DNA of 64,000 bases from Megalobrama amblycephala (lineage: Eukaryota; Chordata; Actinopteri; Cypriniformes; Xenocyprididae): NCBI RefSeq assembly GCF_018812025.1, contig NC_063045.1:17843046-17907045 (forward strand), read 5' to 3'. Position 1 is the stretch's first letter, and the number at the start of each line of letters is the position of its first letter. Of this stretch, positions 38,511 to 50,740 are shown in pieces. The notes under the pieces are model-generated. The model was not told the DNA's origin. It searched no databases and was given only the letters and a program-made list of their open reading frames with translations. A program made the position numbers and the translations under genes.

Positions 38511-38717
38511 GGTTACACTTTATTTTAAGGTGTCATTGTTACAGTGCAATTATATATTAAAGTTCAGAGTAATATTAACAGCATGTACTTACTAGGGTTA
38601 GGGTAGGATAAGGGTTTGGTTGAGGGTTAGTTGCATGTAATTATGCATAATTTACTGTTATTACTATGGTAAGTACATGTAACATATGTAACAAGGACAC
38701 TAAAATAAAGCATTACC
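38511..38717. mobile_element. 207-bp hAT-like MITE
   Basis: Ends GGTTACACTTTATTTTAAGG and the inverted ACTAAAATAAAGCATTACC, flanked by CAATGCAC (38503-38510) and CAATGGAC (38718-38725), 7 of 8 bases identical. No coding capacity. Confidence 0.83.
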
Positions 38718-38941
38718 CAATGGACTTATTGTGTACATTCAAGTTTTTACATTATACTTATATCATAAAAAATACCTGCATGTAATTATATCAGTAATTA
38801 ATTTCTGTAATTACATTTACAATTTCACTTCCCTTACACCTTAACCCACCCTTAAACCTACCCATACCACCAATCCTGTCCCTAACTTTACCCATATCCC
38901 AGCTCAATAGCAGCAAAAGTGTTTTGCAATACAATATGAAC

Positions 38942-39689
38942 TAGGGCTGTCCCCTAATAGTCGACTAACCGTTAGTTAACGAGAAGAGGCTTAGTCGACC
39001 AAAATTTTGTTAGTCTCATAGTCGCGGGGGAAAAAATCTACAGGAAGTAGAGAAGTCACACAGTCTGTGACGGACAGATCGTTAACAGCTGGTCTAAGTG
39101 GTAAATACAGTACATTGGGCAGGACATCCAAACGCTCACCTGTCATTCATCGACCTCAAATATGGCTTATCATCTGAAACATGACATGTAAGTAGAAGCA
39201 ACTTTACATGGCTTCTCGCTTTAATCTATAGAAACCAATAGAATAATTTTATCTATAGAAACCAAAATGTCTACTTTTAAATGAACCAATTCAAATGGAA
39301 AACAAATTTTCTCAGATTATGTAATCCGTATGAAACGTGCATACTCTATAGAGGCGCGTCCACTACTGCGGAGATGACGAGTCAAGCATCGCCAACTTCA
39401 TCACTGCAGCCGACAATACAGAAAACTCTAGTTTATCAGTCAATTATTAAAAAGTTAAAGCAGTCTCCTTGCTGTTTTTCCCCGACACTTTCAAAATCAT
39501 TACTTCTGCCGGCGTGCTGTGGCAAGCTTTGTGCGCTTGAGCGCTGATTAGGCTATGTAGGTATTAAAGGCTCTTTATTATGATTTATATGGTTTATTAA
39601 TAGCGTATAAATGCGTGATTAGTCGACTAATCGCTTAAAATGAACGACTACTAGTCAACCAGATAAATCTTTAGTCGAGGGCAGCCCTA
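38942..39689. mobile_element. 748-bp hAT-like element with perfect 8-bp duplication
   Basis: Ends TAGGGCTGTCCCC and GGGCAGCCCTA, with TAGTCGACTAA words close to both ends. Flanked by an identical 8-bp ATATGAAC (38934-38941 and 39690-39697). The perfect duplication implies a fairly young insertion. No transposase frame. Confidence 0.9.
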
Positions 39690-39788
39690 ATATGAACACA
39701 ATAAGTACATTGTGCTTTTTTTTTAAATTGAAGTACATAGTATTTAAGGCCACCTAATATAAAGTCGGACCAAATTTGCTAATGTATA

Positions 39789-40160
39789 CAGTCAAACCAA
39801 AATTTATTCAGACACCTTGCATTCACCAACATTTCATTCATTAACACAGTTTATTCATTATTGTTTAAAAAAATGGTAATAAAATATGACAAGATCTAAG
39901 AGTTAAATGGTGTCAGAAAAAATTACTCTTAATTATGTAAGATAACGCTTAAGCAAAATATGGTCAGGTCAATTTTTGGTCCCAAATTTTTTATCAATTT
40001 TACTGGTAGTCCACTGTATGAAGAATTTTGGGGTATAATTAATCACAGTTTACTTTATTTTTCTATCCTCACATACATAAATGAACTATAGTGTCCTGCA
40101 CCCACTAGTAAAAATATATCAAAAATATCAAAAATGTCTGAATAATTTTTGGTTTGACTG
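39789..40160. mobile_element. 372-bp Tc1/mariner-type MITE
   Basis: Ends CAGTCAAACCAAAATTTATT and the inverted ATTTTTGGTTTGACTG, flanked by TA on both sides (39787-39788 and 40161-40162), the standard Tc1/mariner target. Non-coding. Confidence 0.83.
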
Positions 40161-40335
40161 TATATGCTTAACAAATTTATTAGACAACCTGTCATAATAA
40201 AGTTTAAAAAAACAAATATTTTAGGAATCTGTCAAAAACCTGTTTAAAACTAAAAAATGTATGGTCATTTATTAGGTAAATACAGTAACAAACTAAAATA
40301 CTAAAAAAATAGTTAGTTACACATAATAACCAAAA

Positions 40336-40436
<101 letters not shown>

Positions 40437-40749
40437 GTATGGCCTTTCGCCTTGATAACAGCTTGCATTCTTGCTGGCATTGTTTTTATGTATACATTTC
40501 CACTGTCTCTTTTGTTATTGACTTCCAAATAGTTTTTAGTTATTCCCAAAGACTTGCTTTTGATGAAACTTTTGTGCGATCCATCTTTGAATCCATTAAA
40601 TCCCAACAATAATTCTATTTTAGCATTAGAAACACTATTGTGACTAAAGAGTTTACACATACTGGTGTGGATTAACCATTACAGAATCATAAATAAATGA
40701 TTTTAGACCACATTACTACTTTAGCAATGCAGGATCACTGGTGTAGGGT

Positions 40750-40910
40750 TGAAATTTTAGGACAATAACCAAAAGGTTGTAGGCTCTCGTCTTGCCAGGG
40801 GGGATCCATGAAATTTTACCATTGCGCCCTTGAGCAAAACACACAATAACAGGTTTCTCCAATGGGACTGTCCTTGTAATAAGTCTACTGTATGTTGCTT
40901 AACAGGCCGA
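40750..40910 (+). repeat. Diverged tRNA-derived SINE
   Basis: Contains AAAGGTTGTAGGCTCTCGTC in the tRNA-like part, then TTGCGCCCTTGAGCAAAACA and CTCCAATGGGACTGTC. This order matches the body of common teleost tRNA SINEs (usually CCCTTGAGCAAGGCAC...). The copy is diverged. Confidence 0.7.
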
Positions 40911-42413
40911 GTCGTGTGGCAATAAAAGAGTCAAAGCCAAAATGAAGGTCTCTGATTGTTCTGGCCACTAGACCGTCCTCCATTCTCTCCAGCTTTCCTT
41001 TGATTAATTAAGTGACATCTACACCCTCGCTATTGAATCGCTGTTGTTGAGAGTGAGCGAAGGCTCATTACTCAATCTGCCAACTCAAGAGCTCAGTGAA
41101 GAAGATCACTCCAGCTTAATATATCAATTAATGCCATTAATGTGCAAGGATGAATTACAAAAGAGAGTGCGTGTTTGCTTTCTGCAGCGGTCTGGGTTAG
41201 TGTTACATTTAAGCGGGTGTGTGTTGGGTCTTCTGCCGCAATTGTCTCTTGGGAATCGTGGCTTGGGTAATGAAGGACTCATTACTGATTCAAGAAGGAA
41301 CCCGAGAGATACCTTTACACCCCCAACCTCAAGCCTCAAGTGAAGGTCAAACAATACCAGAGGGTGCGTGTGTGTGTATGTGTGTGTGTATGTGTGACCC
41401 GAATTTGTCTTCTATGCAAATGATCTTCACTTTTAGCACGACAACGTGCAATTCAACTCATTTTAATTCCATAATATGAGTGAAAAAGGATGTTTGAGTG
41501 AAAAAAAAAATGTGGGCTGGATTTAATTTGATATATTAGGAATTGATTGGGTCACAAAAAGTCAACGTTAAATGCCAGAACTGACGTTAGAAGAAAAATA
41601 TTTATGATATCAGGTTCATTAATTTATTCATTTATTTATTTTCTCAGACGGTGCCCTCGGGTAGTATTTATAACTAAATATTATTTATTGTATATTTTAT
41701 AATTTCTGTCATATGTGTGTATATGTATATGTGAGGTGTGTGTATATATATAGTAAAATTGTCACATCATTACAAAAGGAAAGTCATTTTAGAGGCAGGG
41801 AAATTTATTGCGTTTTGGTAAAATATTACAAATAAAAAATTGTATTTAAAATAATGTGTGCCGATAAATCGTTCACAAGAGACTAGAAATGTAAATTGTC
41901 GGTTTTGATTTCACGTTGACTAAAAGATCAAATTGTTTGTGTGCATTGCAATAATTTATCATTTTGTCTCATAAAAATGGCATAAATGAAAACACCAACA
42001 AAACATCCAATCCATACAGGTCCTGGATGAATTGCTAAGAAAAAAAAACATGTTTAAAAAACCAAGACTGTTGTTTGTTTGGCACATACCGGCGGTTGCA
42101 CTCATGTTACTGCATTGGCACTCATGCGTGTCTGGGTTCGTAATTATCAGATTATTTTCCCAGCATCAGACATTGGAGCGGACATGCTCTGACAGCTTGG
42201 TAAACTCTGATTAAGGTGACCTCATCTCCTGCGAATGTGCCGTTGTCTGTTTCTCAGCACCTTGCTTCTTTCTTGTTTTTTCAGTAAATCCATTTTTTTA
42301 TATGTTACAATCACAAACATGATTTTTTTTTGTTGGAAGTAGATGTCAGTGTGGCTAATGCTAACATAATTTCCGATCCACTGGCTTTCCTCCCCCTTCC
42401 CCCAGCAACACAG
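40911..42413. other. gpc5 intron 8, right part, no gene seen
   Basis: 41000-41200 is unique-looking with several ATTAAT/TTAATTAA words and could be conserved non-coding DNA. A GTGTGT-rich simple repeat lies at 41365-41395. The rest is AT-rich without exons. Confidence 0.5.
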
Positions 42414-42452
42414 ATGGCGAAGAGGGGAGGAAGATTAGATTGACTCCCAAAG
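42414..42452 (+). CDS. gpc5: Possible gpc5 micro-exon 9 (39 bp)
   Basis: Acceptor cagcaacacag, donor gtaaaa, phases 1 and 1, adding residues 499-511: D-GEEGRKIRLTPK. It is symmetrical, so it can be included or skipped without breaking the frame; direct exon 8 to exon 10 joining also rebuilds a codon (GTG, Val), as in mammalian GPC5. Support: a strong polypyrimidine tract just before it, an open frame at the only phase that fits, and a hydrophilic peptide suited to the stalk. Against: I know of no equivalent exon in mammals, and the tract lies immediately before an AG at 42404-42405, 8 bases upstream of the AG used here. Use of that upstream AG would shift the frame into a stop within the same exon. 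Confidence 0.5.
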
Positions 42453-43482
42453 GTAAAACCACTTTCAACCTCCAGCTGTAGGAGATATTGCAGACGTTGT
42501 GTCTGATAGAGTAAGTTTGCTTACCTTTAACCCTGCTCTTAATAAAAATGTTTTTCCTTTGACATGGTGTTACAAATATCAATGATCAATTAAATCAGGC
42601 TTGTATTTTTATCGGTTACAGTTAGTGGTGCTAGGCATAGTTTCCCGCCTAACAGTTTAATGCGGGAAACTACATTAGTGCATTAGCTGAATGGATCAGC
42701 CTGAAAAAAGCACAATTTGAGCTAAATTTATGATACCATTGTCAGTAGATTTTATTCTGGATTTGAAATATATTATTTGAACATAATCTTGACCAACAGT
42801 TTTGAGATTTTTTTATTTTTCCATGATTGTAAATAGCAACTCTGAGGCGATTTCAAGATGGCCGCCGAGCTGACTTGCCTTAAAACTGCTTGAATGTAAA
42901 ATATATTTATGTATTAACCATTTTAGCATTTTTTACTGATGCTCTGAACACTCTTTGGTATGTGAACATCATTTTATATACTCTGAAAGCAGAATTTCTA
43001 GTGTCCGGCTGCAGAAGCTGTGCACTTGGCATTGCTGGTAAGGGATCGAATTTCCACACCTGCTTTTCCCACCTCTGGTTTTAGAAAAAAACTAAACTAA
43101 ATGAATGAGATGTTTTGTCTTCGTTCTCATAAACATCAATAGTATTAGAGACTGCCAAGTACCGCACATAATTATACCCACTTTGTGGGTGTACGAGTTA
43201 ACAATAGTGCCCTGTCTGCTTTTAGACATTATGTCTATCATGGAAAATTCATTATTAAACAACTGAATTTAATGCAGTAAAAAAAAATGCAGAAAAACAA
43301 ATTTAATGAAAGTCTAAATTAAATGTTTATTAAGTATTTAATGTAAAAAATTACTTTCAAAACACTAGTTTTTGGTTATTAGGTATAGTTTACTTCAGTA
43401 TCTTCATACAATGACTGAAGAAGAGGTAGAATTAAGATTTAAGAAACATAAAATATTGATACTATATTACAGATAGATAAAT
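42453..43482. other. gpc5 intron 9, left part, no gene seen
   Basis: Unique-looking with a short inverted pair, TTTCCCGCCTAA and TGCGGGAAACTA, near 42640-42672. No exon or element boundary supported. Confidence 0.5.
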
Positions 43483-43740
43483 ACATGCACTTCAAAAGTT
43501 TTGGATCAGTAAGTTTTTTAAGCAGAAATATTAAACAACTGATAATAATAATAAATGTTCTTAAATCAGCGTATTAGAATGATTTCTGAAGGATCATGTG
43601 ACACTGAAGACTGAAGTAATGATGCTGAAAATTCAGCTTTGCCATCACAGGAATAAATTATAGTGTAATATATAGTAAAATAGTAAGCTATTATTTTACA
43701 TTGTAATAATATTTTACAATATTACTGTTTTTAGGAATTT
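43483..43740 (+). mobile_element. Cyprinid MITE with CAAAAGTTTTGGATCAGTAA
   Basis: Characteristic series CAAAAGTTTTGGATCAGTAA, then GAAGGATCATGTGACACTGA and GATGCTGAAAATTCAGCTTT. An inverted copy follows at about 45015-45305. The family is very common in cyprinids; its formal name was not verified. Confidence 0.78.
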
Positions 43741-45014
43741 TTCCACAATAAATATAGTCTGCTATGTTGTTGTCACATGGCTAGTTTTGAGTTAAAAAAA
43801 AAAAAAAAAAATTAACATTTTGCACTAAAAATGGAAAGTCAAATCAAACTTTCCCAGCTAAAAAGGAACATTCTCAGAATGTTCTGGCAAGGTTCTCTAA
43901 AAGTTATGAACAAATGTTGTTCCAGTTCTGTCAGAGTTCCTATGACACAGGCTGATAGGTCAGTCTGCTGCAATCACATCATTCTCTATAGGACACAGCT
44001 GATTGGTTCTTGTATCATTACCCAATGAGCTCACAGGCTCAACCTTCAAATACTTGGTCAGCATTTGCTGCAGTAGCGCACTTTCAGAAACCCTCCATCT
44101 TCCCCAGCTCCACCTGTATAGTTCTGCTACGGGTAATTCATGTGTGCTATATTGTACAGCAGCAGCATGTCTTACTTGCTCACAGCAGTGTGTCGTGTAT
44201 GTGTTAGCAGCAGCAAGTCCCGTACTTGCTCTTCAGCAGCAGCAATTATCAGTTGTTAATTGTTGAGATAAACTTGGACTCAATGTAAAAGTTGCAGAAT
44301 CTTTGCAGAGTCTTTTGAAATGCAAAATAAGTTAGGTCAAGTAAAAGTCTTGTAAGTCTTGTAAACTTTCCTTTTTTTTTCTCGTTCGTCATTGTTTCCC
44401 AGCTGGAAGTTGGCAAAAGTAGGCCAAAGCAGGCCCGTTGCACACTTCACTGTCATGATAATGTATTCAGTCTGTTGGCTGTGTTCTGTGAGGCGTTCAG
44501 TACGGTGATCTCCACCACTCTCCTCCGTCTAGTTTCAGATCTCTGCCGTCTCGGGAGTTGCCATGTGACCTGCGGAGGCTTGTTCCTGCAACAGCTAGAG
44601 GTTCATGGGAAAGATTTAAAATGCAATCATTCTTCCTGTCATGTGTGGTCATGCTTCACCTGCGTATTTGATAGACAGGAGGTAACCCTGGTTTTATGGA
44701 GGCGTAATTATGCTTTTTGCCTTTGTCTTACGAATGAGTGGCCACATGTCAAAGCAATTACAAGTCTAGATATGTTGTGCTGTTAGTGCATGTTGGCATT
44801 CAACAACTCTATATACATATTTAATATCCATCTAATCAAAATTTTAAAGGTGAGATATAGCTATAAAAATGTCTGTCACGTTTTTGACTTTCGACATAAC
44901 ATCTGGTCCACATTGCAGCTTATTCAGGCAAGAACTGCCAACAATCCATCTGAGTATCACGTAATGACCAATCACATAAACTTGCGAAATACAGTAAATA
45001 CCGTACAATTATGA
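43741..45014. other. gpc5 intron 9 segment
   Basis: 43848-43915 is a fragment of the CCCAGCTAAC element seen whole at 48282-48685. 44150-44260 contains two related stretches (AGCAGCAGCATGTCTTACTT and AGCAGCAAGTCCCGTACTTG), a small local duplication. No gene seen; frames of 87 and 103 residues here lack known domains. Confidence 0.5.
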
Positions 45015-45305
45015 AAAAATGATTATAATTTAAAAGAACTATTTTAATATAATTATTTTAATTATAATATATTTTAAAATGTCATTTATTCCTGTGATGG
45101 CAAAGCTGAATTTTCAGCATCATTACTTCAGTCTTCAGTGTCACACGATCCTTCAGAAATCATTCTTCAGTCAATTTTCAGCATTTTTGAATAGAAAGTT
45201 CAAATTAAGCACTAGGAAATAGATTTTTTTGTATTTCTCATTAAAGTATTTCTTAAGTATTATTTATTTAAATCTTACTGATCCCAAACTTGAATGGTAG
45301 TGTCC
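45015..45305 (-). mobile_element. Inverted copy of the 43483-43740 MITE
   Basis: Contains CTGTGATGGCAAAGCTGAAT, TTTCAGCATCATTACTTCAG and, at the end, CTTACTGATCCCAAACTTGA, the complements of the previous copy. It has diverged in the middle. Confidence 0.78.
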
Positions 45306-46197
45306 TTTTTTTATTTATTTATTTAAAAAAATGTAGTAGTATTTTACTTTTTTCTTCCCTTATGTATTTAAGTAACTTCACACCATTACACCAGAGGTAA
45401 CTTTTATGTTCAGAGATTACTTATATGTTTTTGGATTCTGAACTACTAAAATAAATCAACTGTACACAGTTGTATCTAAAAGTGAATATTTTTATATTAC
45501 CACTGAATTTATGTTGAAAATAAAGTAGTATTATTTTATTGTTTAGTTTATTTTTAAAATTAATATTAATTTACTGTATATATTATAAATATGTAATTTA
45601 TATTTCTACCAGAAAGACTCGGGGAGGTAAGATAACATGACAATAATATTTATTAACAGTCAGCAAGCAAAATATTGTAAGAAAGGCGTAGGCCCCGTCC
45701 GTAGCTCAGATCCTAAAGGGTTGCGGACTCTGCATTTCCTGCTTGAAGATGAAGGCAGGGGCGTAGTCGACCCCCCTGGGAGGTATGGACAAGGACCATC
45801 CTGGTGGTGGTGGGGAGGATGGAGGTGAAGGTTTGCGTCAGCATCTGCAGACTCAAACATGTGTCAGCAATCTTTTATACTCCAAGTGTAAGAAAATGAT
45901 TGGTTAGATCTAAACTAATAGGTGACGTAACATTGAGTCTTCCTGGCAGAACTTACGCTACAGCTTTAATTTTTTATTTTATTTTTAAATTAAACATTTT
46001 ATATATTATGCGTATTTATTTAAATATGCATAATTTATACTTTATGTATTAATATTTTCATTAATATTTGTATTTATAAATAAAACATTTTATGTATTTA
46101 GAAATATTTATTACATTTATATTTTTATGTTATATTATTATTTTCATTTATATTTTCATTTATTTATATTTTTTAATATATTTATAGTAGCATTGCC
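45306..46197. other. gpc5 intron 9, AT-rich with a GC-richer insert
   Basis: 45690-45870 is a GC-richer block (TCCTGGTGGTGGTGGGGAGG, CAATCTTTTATACTCC) unlike the surrounding ATTTATTT-rich DNA; it probably comes from an interspersed element, but no ends were found. No gene supported. Confidence 0.45.
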
Positions 46198-47178
46198 TTA
46201 AAGGTGCCCTACATTCAAAAATTGAATTTACCTCGGCATAGTTAAATAACAAGAGTTCAGTACATGGAAAAGACATACATTGAGTCTCAAACTCCATTGT
46301 TTCCTTCTCCTTATATAAATCTCATTTGTTTAAAAGACCTCCGAAGAACAGGCGAATCTCAACATAACACCGATTGTTACGTAACAGTCGGGGTGTACGC
46401 CCCAATATTTGCATAATGCCAGCCCATGATCCCAACATTATGAAAGGGATTACACAAGGGCAGCCAGTTAACGTCTGGAGCTGCACACAGCCGAATCATC
46501 AGACTAGGTAAGCAAGCAAGAACAACAGCGAAAAATGGCAGATGGAGCAATAATAACTGACATAATCCATGATAGCATAATATTTTTACTGATATTTGTA
46601 AATTGTCTTTCTAAATGTTTCGTTAGCATGTTGCTAATGTACTGTTAAATGTGGTTAAAGTTACCATCGTTTCTTACTGTATTCACGGAGACAAGAGCCG
46701 TCGCTATTTTCATTTTTTAAACACTTGCAGTCTGTATAATTCATAAACACAACTTCATTCTTTATAAATCTCTCCAACAGTGTAGCATTAGCCGTTAGCC
46801 ACGGAGCACAGCCTCAAACTCACTCAGAATAAAACTTTAACATCCAAATAAATACTTTACTCACATAATTAGAAGCATGCATACAGCATGCATGACGAAC
46901 ATCTTGTAAAGATCCATTTGAGGGTTATATTAGCTGTGTGAACTTTGTAAATGTGCTGTAATATAGTCGACAGCTCATGTGGCAGGGAGCACGTGATTTA
47001 AGGGGGCGGTGCCGAGTGTAAATCAGTGCATTGTTAATGGTGCCCCAAAATAGGCAGTTAAAAAAATTAATTAAAAAAAATCTATGGGGTATTTTGAGCT
47101 GAAATTTCACAGACACATTCAGGGGACACCTTAGACTTATATTACATCTTGTGAAAAAGCATTCTTGGGCACCTTTAA
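46198..47178 (-). mobile_element. Family B element copy 3, inverted
   Basis: 981 bp including TTAA at both ends (46198-46201 and 47175-47178). Reads as the complement of copies 1 and 2: it begins with the CTCGGCATAGTTAAATAACA side and ends with GGGGACACCTTAGACTTATA then GGGCACCTTTAA. Confidence 0.88.
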
Positions 47179-48125
47179 GCTTATAGCTGATTGGTCAAAC
47201 ATTCTGTTAGAGAATGTTCTCAGGTAACATACCGCTTCAGCATTAAAAAAGTGTAAATTATCAATTTGGACAACAACACAGTTCTCATTTTTCTATATTC
47301 AAACAAATTATTATATCATTGAATCATGTAAATACATTCATGTTCTCTAAAAACCATAAGCACCATAGCAGCTTGCCAATGCTGTGTGCAGCAGAAACGG
47401 AAATACAATATGCTAAATAAGTCAATTCTCCAACATTCTCACATTCAGCGTCAGCAGGAATCCTCAGTTTCACACGACTACTGCATATTTAGCATGATAT
47501 TATACAGCATATGTGATCATTCCTACACATCTCTCCTGTCAATGCCAAGCAGCCCGTGGGCATACGCACTCTGGTCCGATACGAATTGGATCCATTTACC
47601 GTTTTAATTGCCATCAAGAGATCTCCGAACAGTGATTGTGAATAAATGAACCCTTTGTGTATTGTGCAAACAACACAATGGCTATTGTGTGAGAATCTCA
47701 GGTTGGATTTCATTGGGAAAAGGTGTGACTGTTGTTTTTGTCTCGCCCTGCCTTGTTGCGTCTGGGTCGAATTTGTTGCAAAATTAGGTAAATGGATGCC
47801 TCTGAAATATCAGACCGTGAATGTGTGTTTGTTTGTGCCGAGACATCCACACGTGAAGTCATTCGTTTGTGTCCGTATGGACACTATGCATCATTTCACT
47901 GTGACACGTTAATGTGTTGCCGGCTGTTGGTTTGTTTGTGAGTGCAGCGGCTCTCGGCTCGTAGCCTGGTGCTGATATATGGCCCTGCTCATCTGCTGCG
48001 CAATGCACATATGTTCAACCCAGAATATCATTGTGTGTGCGTAATGCATTTGTCACTGTAACCAAATCGGATTTGCTCTCAAAGTGGTGTTTCTGTAGTT
48101 GAATGATTGATTTGTCATTGTGCAC
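47179..48125. other. gpc5 intron 9 segment, no gene seen
   Basis: Unique-looking sequence, less AT-rich between about 47640 and 48010. No element ends or exons supported; could contain conserved non-coding DNA. Confidence 0.45.
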
Positions 48126-48218
48126 TCCTAAAAATAAAGGTTTCAAATGGGGGATTTCACAGTGATGCCATAGAAGAACCATATTTTGGTTCCTCAAAGT
48201 GAACATTTCTTAAAAGAA

Positions 48219-48249
<31 letters not shown>

Positions 48250-48710
48250 GTGTGAAGAACATTTTAATAAAGAACCTTTTTTTCCCAGCTAACAAAATAC
48301 GTTTTGCTAATGTTCCTGTTAAGTTATGAAAACATTATGTTCTCAGAATGTTCAAAAGAATTTTAAACTTTTCTTAGTCATGTAAACGTTAGAGAAAACA
48401 TGTGGGAATGTTTTATTTTATTATTTTGCTGACATTATGGGAAAGTTACTTTTGAATGTTCTGAAGCATCTGAAACTAGAATGTTATTTATTTATTTTTT
48501 TTAGGTTAGGTGAACATCCAACTAAAATGTTTCAGAAAAACATTCCATAAACAATATATAAATAATGTTTTTGTGTTTTCGTTAAACGAATGTTCTATTA
48601 ATGCAAGAATGTTTTTCATAACTTTTGAGAGAACCTTGCCAGAACGTTAGCCAAAGTTTTGTGTACAGTCCCTGTTAGCTGGGAAAGGTTCCATAGATTT
48701 CCATAGATGT
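48126..48710. mobile_element. GGTTC-type MITE interrupted by a CCCAGCTAAC element
   Basis: 48126-48281 and 48686-48710 carry AAGAACC/GGTTCC words of a common cyprinid MITE, with a poly-T tract at 48222-48249. Inside sits a 404-bp element at 48282-48685 with inverted ends TTCCCAGCTAAC and TGTTAGCTGGGAA, whose interior repeats GAATGTT/AACATTC words. Confidence 0.7.
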
Positions 48711-49370
48711 TTCAAACTTTAGTTAGTGTGTAATGTTGTTGTTAGAGTATAAATAAAATCTGTAAAATTTTAAAGCTCAAAGTTCAATGCCAAGCGAGAT
48801 ATTTTATTTAACAGAAGTCGCCTACATCGAACGGCCAGTTTGGACTACATCCCTCTACTTCCTTCTTTAATGACGTCACTAAAACAGTTTTTTGACTAAC
48901 CTCCGCCCACAGGAATACACAAGAGTTGCGTTTGTATAGTGTGTTTGTCGCCATGTCGTCGAAACGCTGTTATTTTCATCCGGCAGTCCAATCACCGGGT
49001 CTGATTCCGGCTCAAATTGATAGGGTAAAATTAAAGACATGTTTACAATAACACTGAGCGCGTGCATCTCCACGTTATGGTAAGAGGCGTGACCTTTCCG
49101 GGCAAGATGCGCTAAACTGCTGTCGAATCACAACACAGGAACCGCTGGCACAATCAGAACTCGTTACGTATTTCTGAAGGAGGGACTTCATAGAACAAGG
49201 AAGTCATCAGCCCGTTTTTATGACAGTGGAAACAGCGGTATACAGATAAGTAAATTATGTGAAAAATACTGTGTTTTTTTACACGCGAAACATGAACACA
49301 TGTTATATTGCACACTATAAACACAATCAAAGCTTCAAAAAACCACGAAAAACGGGACCTTTAAAGGTTC
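48711..49370 (-). mobile_element. Family D relative, truncated
   Basis: Begins with CTTTAGTTAGTGTGTAATGT, the same words found just inside the end of family D (33500-33525), and ends CGGGACCTTTAAAGG. The middle differs from the other copies, so it is a divergent subfamily or a composite. Confidence 0.6.
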
Positions 49371-49614
49371 TTCCGGGAACAGAGATGCCAGTAAAGAGAG
49401 TACTCTCTAAAAAATTAAGCATTGCCATAAAAGAACATTTTTTTTACCCCCCTTTTTTTTGTTATCAAAAGAATCTTTCAGTCAATAGTTCTTAAAAGAA
49501 CCAGAATTTTTTCAGTGTGAAAACATTTTAAAAATCTAAAGAACCTTTTTCCCACTATAAAAAAAAAAAAAAAACTTTTGTGGAAAGGAAGGGTTCCATG
49601 AATGCAAAAGGTTC

Positions 49615-50162
49615 TTAAAGGTGCTAAAGATGATGTTTTGTTTTATACATTTTTTGCAATATTACTTGAAACTGTCTTCACTAACTGATAAAAGACTATT
49701 TATTAGGTGCACTGAAAGGAATAATATTAATATACATCATCTGTGCACGAGGTAGGGCCTTAAAAACATCAGCCAATCGTTTACGCGATGATTGGCCCTC
49801 TGGCTTGTCAATCACTGCCATGACGTTCCTTGTGAGAGACGAGCGCAGCTGCGTGCTCCAGTAACTTTCCACACTCCACAGGCGCTGCATGCAATGTTTT
49901 TGTCAGGAGACAGGAGTAACAACTGCAGATTATGAGTTACCTGCGGTGAGTCCGACATAATGAATCCACTAACATGACACAGGGAATGCCGGTGGTCAAC
50001 AAACACTCGTATTCCAATACTTGTGCACGAGTTTTGGGAGGCGTTCCCTCGAAATGAGCTGTGAAGGAGGGGGGTTGTTCTTACGCATGCGCTCATTTCA
50101 AAAACTCACTAACAGTCTTAGAGTTTCACAGTCGACGAAAAGATCCTCTTTAGCACCTTTAA
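49615..50162. mobile_element. 548-bp TTAA-flanked element
   Basis: Inverted ends TTAAAGGTGCTAAAGATGAT and ATCCTCTTTAGCACCTTTAA with TTAA at both extremes. A GC-richer interior, no transposase frame. The first ten bases resemble family B, but the interior is unrelated by eye. A GGTTC-rich MITE fragment (49371-49612) abuts its left end. Confidence 0.82.
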
Positions 50163-50740
50163 TAGAATCGTAGATGCCAATAAAAAACCTTACTAAAAAT
50201 GGAAAAGTTTGTGTTTTCTGGCTGCCAAAACGCTATTGTCGTGTAAATAATTAGCCAAAATGCATAAATGGCCCTGTCATACACCCGACGCAAGTGTTTT
50301 TTGCTAGTTTCAGCCCGACGCAGTTATCATTTTCACATCCAGCGTCACATTGTTAAAAAAGCAAATGCACTTGTGCCTGTGCTGGTCAAAAAAAAACAAA
50401 AAAAGAGGTGTGTTCCAGCGCATTGTTGGCGTGTTGCTATTTTGAGGTAACTAATTAACGACCTCGCCATTGACCAACTGAAACCTGGTCTAAAGTCAAT
50501 GGCACAGTATTTGTTTTGTTATTTAAAGAGCGTGTTAGTAATATGCACCTATAGGCGGGTGCACAACGCCCTAAGTGTACCTGCGCCATGCGCTTCAGAC
50601 CATGTGCTTAGATTGTTAAAATAGGGTTTTCCGTTTTTAGTTGATAAGAGTTTCATGTAAACATTCCCTTAAAGTGTTGAGCACTATCTTGTTTGAATGT
50701 GATATTTGCACCTAATTCTTGCACATTTTTCTTCCAACAG
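50163..50740. other. gpc5 intron 9, right end
   Basis: Contains GCCAAAACGCTATTGTCGTG (about 50223) and GTTTCATGTAAACATTCCCTT (about 50650), the two ends of an old element related to the fragment at 20938. No exon seen before the final acceptor. Confidence 0.5.

Larger units (their letters stand above)
37465..39771. mobile_element. Outer MITE interrupted by three other elements
   Basis: Ends GGTCCCACTTTATATTAGGT and the inverted CACCTAATATAAAGTCGGAC, flanked by AAATTTAT and AAATTTGC (6 of 8 identical). Between them sit a family B element (37515-38492), a small hAT-like MITE (38511-38717) and a larger hAT-like element (38942-39689). Removing these leaves only about 0.35 kb of original element. 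Confidence 0.85.

Noticed and set aside
42406..42452. 47-bp version of exon 9 using the first AG
   Set aside because: Not adopted as the main model because it shifts the frame and hits TGA; kept only as an alternative-splicing hypothesis.
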